DNA of 64,000 nt from Sweltsa coloradensis (taxonomy: Eukaryota; Arthropoda; Insecta; Plecoptera; Chloroperlidae), in the NCBI GenBank assembly GCA_024449915.1, contig JAMZAV010000095.1, positions 248,001 through 312,000 on the forward strand. Direction: 5' to 3'. Each line of letters opens with the position of its first letter. Positions within the stretch are counted from its first letter, which is position 1. Below the pieces are notes generated by a model, which saw only the letters and a list, made by a program, of their open reading frames with translations, searched no databases and had not been told where the DNA came from. Shown piece after piece: positions 60,006-64,000 of the stretch. The position numbers and the translations under genes were made by a program.

Positions 60006-61964
60006 TTTATTAAATGGGTATTTTTTAATTAAGTAGTTGTGAATTTGTACTACTATAAAACTCATGCATTAAATAAGTTAGTATATTGTTCACACTATTG
60101 AAAACATTCACAAATTGGTTTTTACCACGCAAAATGCGGCACAAACAATATCATTCCCACTTTCACCCCCCTCCACCACTCACTGCACAAATATGCAGTT
60201 TTGTCCAAAATAACGCACTTTCTGCTGCTTAGTTTATATTACGTCATAAACTTTACACCCAACCCCCAACCCCACCTCCCTCCGATCATTTTTAGTATAA
60301 TTTGCACTTGTTAAGTTTTGGTATAGGCCTAACGTGAATTTAGATACTTCACCAAAACAAATAAGGAAACCAGACCAGAATTAAAAAGTAATATCACAAT
60401 GCTGAAACGCCCAACAAAAAATAATACTGAAACAAAATGGTAAGTTAAAAAACATTTAAACTTTTCTTCAAAAGACGACATTAATATATAACATGAACTA
60501 GAGACAAATTACGTTAGTTTGGTAGCCCTTCCTCAATGAAGCCCGCGTTTGACTCTTCTCTCTAGCTAGCTAGGTCTATAGTAATCCGCAAGTGAGCTCG
60601 CTCCGTCTACCGCCTCCAAGCAAGCAAGACCCAAGAAGAGGAGAGGATATAGCCCCAGATAACAGTCACACAAGTTTTATTCTAAGTTGGTACTGCAGGA
60701 AATTAGGCAGAAGAGTTGTGGGCTAAAGCGAAGCCGATGATAACTCGCCGTGGGAGTGAGTGAAACAGAAACAATTAGACTGGAAGACCATCCACAAGCC
60801 CCGCAGCTCCGGCACACAAATCTAAACGATTACAGGGAGATGGGACCCGGAGCACAGCCAACCGTCACGCTCACATTATCAAGGAAGTGAACTTTTTTAT
60901 TTTTATGTATTTCTCAGTCATTACAGGGAACAAATACCGAAGATGTTATCCTTATAATTCAACTTTATTAAGCAAATAAGACATCCATGTGACACTAGAT
61001 GACTTGTGAAGTAAGTTTTTTTATTATTTCCGTATTTAATATGATTTGACTTTTGAGATAAAGTTCGTTACATGGACACGTATTATAAAACTCTTCCACA
61101 AGGTGCAAAAATGTTTTGTAAAATTTGAAAGTTGGGTTAATTATGTATGAATGACTAATTGGACTTTGCCGCTTAGAAATAGTTTAAAGTTTAACTTTAA
61201 AACCTAATTTGGTAAATGAAAACTAAAAATACGACTTTATGGGTATAGGAAATCTCCTTTCCTCCTCCGTCTCAGTCTCTCTGACGTTGGACGTCGTGCC
61301 AAACTCTAGTAAACGATGGTTTTAAGAATATAAATTCTTATGTGAACTAGTAGAAAAAGAACTGAAAGTTTCTTTGAATTCAGAATATGAAAGTCAGTAT
61401 GTATGGTATCTGTGATATGGTCATTATGGATACCAAACAATTATCAATTAATAATTCAATATTGTTTAATATTAACGACAAAAATAACATTCCAATAATC
61501 ATTTATGATGGTTATAGTCTTATAGACTATCCATTTCTAGTTTTAAAAAATTACTGGTAGTCTCACAAAATATATTTATCAATCACCTTGTATAACAATT
61601 ATTTAATAATTACCGCATAATATGCGATTTCAAAAGCCAATTTGTCTTTTTATTTGGAACTACGATGATGCCATGACCAACCGAAACTCGAACGATATCG
61701 CATAATATAAAATCATTTAATAACGATGTAATGAATTATTTTAAGTGTTCTATACGATCGAAAAATATTAAATAATAATATTACCATTCTCAATTAATAA
61801 ATTCAAAAGAGGCAATTGTTAATATGCATTGTTTATAAAATAGCAATACAAGAAGACTCACGATGAAATATTGATTTTAAATTTCTTCAATTAAACATTT
61901 GTATCAAAATAAGGAGATAGAGATAAGATAACATTTAATACAGTGTTTGTTACAAGTGTTAATA
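60006..61964. other. Intergenic, nothing firm
   Basis: AT-rich apart from a more balanced patch at about 60520-60890. No gene found. Confidence 0.35.
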
Positions 61965-62395
61965 ATTATCTTTGGTGAGGTGCCGGGTATATAGAAATGG
62001 CCTCTTCTTTGGGACTAGTCCCACCCCCTGACCCCCAAGAAAACCAAACATTACACATAATCCTTGTTGGGACGATGCTTATTGCCAACTGCGTGCCAAT
62101 TGGAGGTCATGTTCGGTTTTTATCATGAGACGTTACACACGTTACGTTCACAATTGTTACCACTGCATTGTTTTAAAAACCAAGAAGTTTCACGAGTAAA
62201 ATTAAATAAAGAGTTTATTGGATTTTTTTATTCTTTGGTGGAGGTGCCGGGTAACAGAAATTCTCTCTTTCGGTGGAACTAGTCCGGCCCCGTGTACCCC
62301 AGGGTCACTAACATACCGTGGAATCAGTGTTGGGACAATGATAACATATACATTCGTGTCGTCAATCGGAGATCTTGTTCGGTTTTTAACACACA
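61965..62395 (+). repeat. Diverged tandem duplication (period about 263) with the 17-base motif
   Basis: Unit 1 about 61971-62133 and unit 2 about 62234-62395 share CTTTGGTG(G)AGGTGCCGGG, AACTAGTCC/GACTAGTCCC, TTGGGAC(G/A)ATG and TCTTGTTCGGTTTTTA/TCATGTTCGGTTTTTA. Confidence 0.8.
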
Positions 62396-62550
62396 TACAG
62401 ACGGACGAACAGACAAAATATGATGCATATAGTAGAGCTTTACTTCTAATTTAATTTTGTAATCTCTAGTACACATGGGTTACTATTTTAAGTTAGTCAG
62501 CGCATATAATTAATTATATTTGCAATGACATAACGAATAATGTACTATTA

Positions 62551-62554
62551 AAAG

Positions 62555-62614
<60 letters not shown>
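62551..62614. repeat. (TAA)n microsatellite
   Basis: About 20 uninterrupted TAA units. Confidence 0.95.
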
Positions 62615-62616
<2 letters not shown>

Positions 62617-64000
62617 TAATGATTAAGGAATAATATAAACTATTCACCACTACGACGCGACGCAACATCCCGTCAATGTTATAATTACTCTTTTATATCG
62701 GGTCGCGAAAGTATAGCTTGTGAACTAAAAATAATTTTATTTGTATTGCTTTGGCTGTGTTTTATAATTACCTTAAAATGATTTGATGGGGACATTAGCC
62801 GCGTCGAAATGTCCCGATCAAATGATAATGACAATAAGTAATATAATAAATATTATTATGTAGCATACATGGAACACGCACCTTTATCCAAGTGTGCGTC
62901 AGCACAATAGGTACGTTACACGGTTTACATACACATAACGCAGAGCACAGGTTTTGGTAAAAGTGTCCCAGATATACCAACTGGGAAAACATTCATCTGC
63001 AACTTAGATGGTTCCAATATCAGCCAAGGCGACTATAGGCCTAACCGATAACAATCTCTTCAGCCCGAAGTGCTCAGATTCAGACGCCGAAGCTCAGTAA
63101 ATCTCGGAGCGCTAGAGATCTGAGACGAAACACTTTCACCCCGAAGGTTGTTGATAAACTTAGGACTTAGAGGCCACGTTCACATATTATTTAGCTTCTT
63201 GTTCGTTTGTTTCCGACAAGTGAATGTACCTAGTTAGTAATCACTAGTAATAATTATGTTTTCTTCTGTTGACTTTTGGATACAACATAAATAGAGAGAA
63301 TGCTTCCTACAATTGTTCATTTCCTTCATAGTTCGAGTGAACGCGGATTAAGCCCTAAATTTAAATAATTAAATAAATACTTATTAAGATAAATTCATAA
63401 ATTTTGATTGAGATAAACATAAATAGGAGTTGTAGTACCACTATAATAGTTGCATTTCCACTGCAAAGATTAAAAAAAACTAAAAACATGTATTTATAAA
63501 TCTCCCTTGGAGAAAAAAAGAAAAAAAGGGTTTTCAGGCACCTCTGACCCCGCAATGCAAATAAGGCGTTCATCATTCTCAATGGCCATTACTTGTCTTC
63601 GTTTTGATGAGTTATTGCGGAACAATTATACATGCGCCTTGGAATTATTATGCACCCCCTTATCCCCTCAGCCCCCACCCCGCCCCCACCCCTCCGGCCG
63701 CGCGACCCAACGCTCCGGTCTTGAGAGACCGATAGCAGTGCCCTCTGGTGAGCGCTGTCGGAGGCTCGCAATAAACTCGCATGCTTGTCTCAGCTCAAAT
63801 ACCCATCACCTTTTGTACTTATTCGTTACAAGCAAAGGTGTTTATTAAAACTTAAGACTTTTCTGATAAGTATATAGCATGCTTAATAATGTTTGGGTAA
63901 TTTGGAATGAAGGAATATTATCTTGTTTCTTTTGTAAATGTTATCAGTTTCAAAGTCGTTTAAGAGTTTTTTTAAATATCTTACATTCTTATTCTTTCTT
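62615..64000. other. Intergenic with a GC-rich island at about 63640-63780
   Basis: The island has C-rich tracts (CCCCCACCCCTCCGGCCGCG) and holds the CTCF-like site at 63738. Nothing else recognised; the small frames around it overlap on both strands. Confidence 0.35.
63738..63751 (-). promoter_or_regulatory. Candidate CTCF binding site
   Basis: The minus strand reads TCACCAGAGGGCAC, matching the CTCF core consensus CCASYAGRKGGCRS at 13 of 14 positions. It sits in a GC-rich island about 29 kb from the gene end. A single motif match occurs by chance at some rate. Confidence 0.35.

Noticed and set aside
63507..63848. 113-codon plus-strand frame over the GC-rich island
   Set aside because: No splice signals or domain; the P-rich part is the C-rich tract.

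Overview
This is a eukaryotic nuclear window, most likely from an invertebrate and probably an arthropod; I cannot name the species. The evidence is AT-rich sequence, short GC-richer exons with canonical AG/GT borders separated by long introns, many dispersed repeats, and an extracellular modular protein. There is no sign of a prokaryotic operon, CRISPR array, rRNA gene or virus.

Left half (about 200-34,671): one plus-strand gene fills it. I could chain 25 coding exons whose reading phases fit from one to the next, about 1,400 codons. The 5' end (start codon and any signal peptide) lies upstream of the window. The protein reads, in order, as a beta-rich N-terminal module resembling the farnesoic-acid-O-methyltransferase-like domain (exons at 200, 6072 and 8948), a further beta-rich segment (10109, 12517), three cysteine-rich EGF/laminin-type repeats (13119, 13681, 14534), eight fibronectin type III (FN3) modules (15808 to about 32,990) and a last module resembling the membrane-proximal FN3 of receptor tyrosine phosphatases. 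It ends at a TAA at 34544 with AATAAA at 34666, so the visible transcript would make a secreted protein. A possible splice donor overlaps the stop, leaving room for a membrane-bound form. Most FN3 modules are split over two exons with phases 1-0-1.

The gene is damaged in three or four places in this copy: a three-fold scrambled exon (24150-24560), a one-base insertion (about 26140), a one-base deletion (about 27459), and a perfect 62-bp tandem duplication of an exon end plus its donor (18688-18811). These look more like assembly error than pseudogenisation, but the sequence alone cannot decide.

Right half (about 34,700-64,000): I see no convincing coding exon. It is AT-rich spacer with repeats and several GC-richer unique islands (about 35.1, 38.8, 50.7, 54.8, 56.5 and 63.7 kb) that could be regulatory DNA; one holds a good CTCF-like match.

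Repeats: a 298-bp hAT-type MITE with 8-bp target duplications; several long foldback elements; a SINE family with a tRNA-Gly-like head; hairpin elements enclosing a tRNA-like sequence; a dispersed family in two large inverted pairs; a 1.28-kb element inserted in an older repeat whose uninterrupted copy is also in the window; and a 17-base GC-rich motif, TGGTGGAGGTGCCGGGT, seen 13 times with variants. I found no clearly new biological system. The most notable items are the domain combination of the gene, its possible secreted/membrane switch, and the repeat families.
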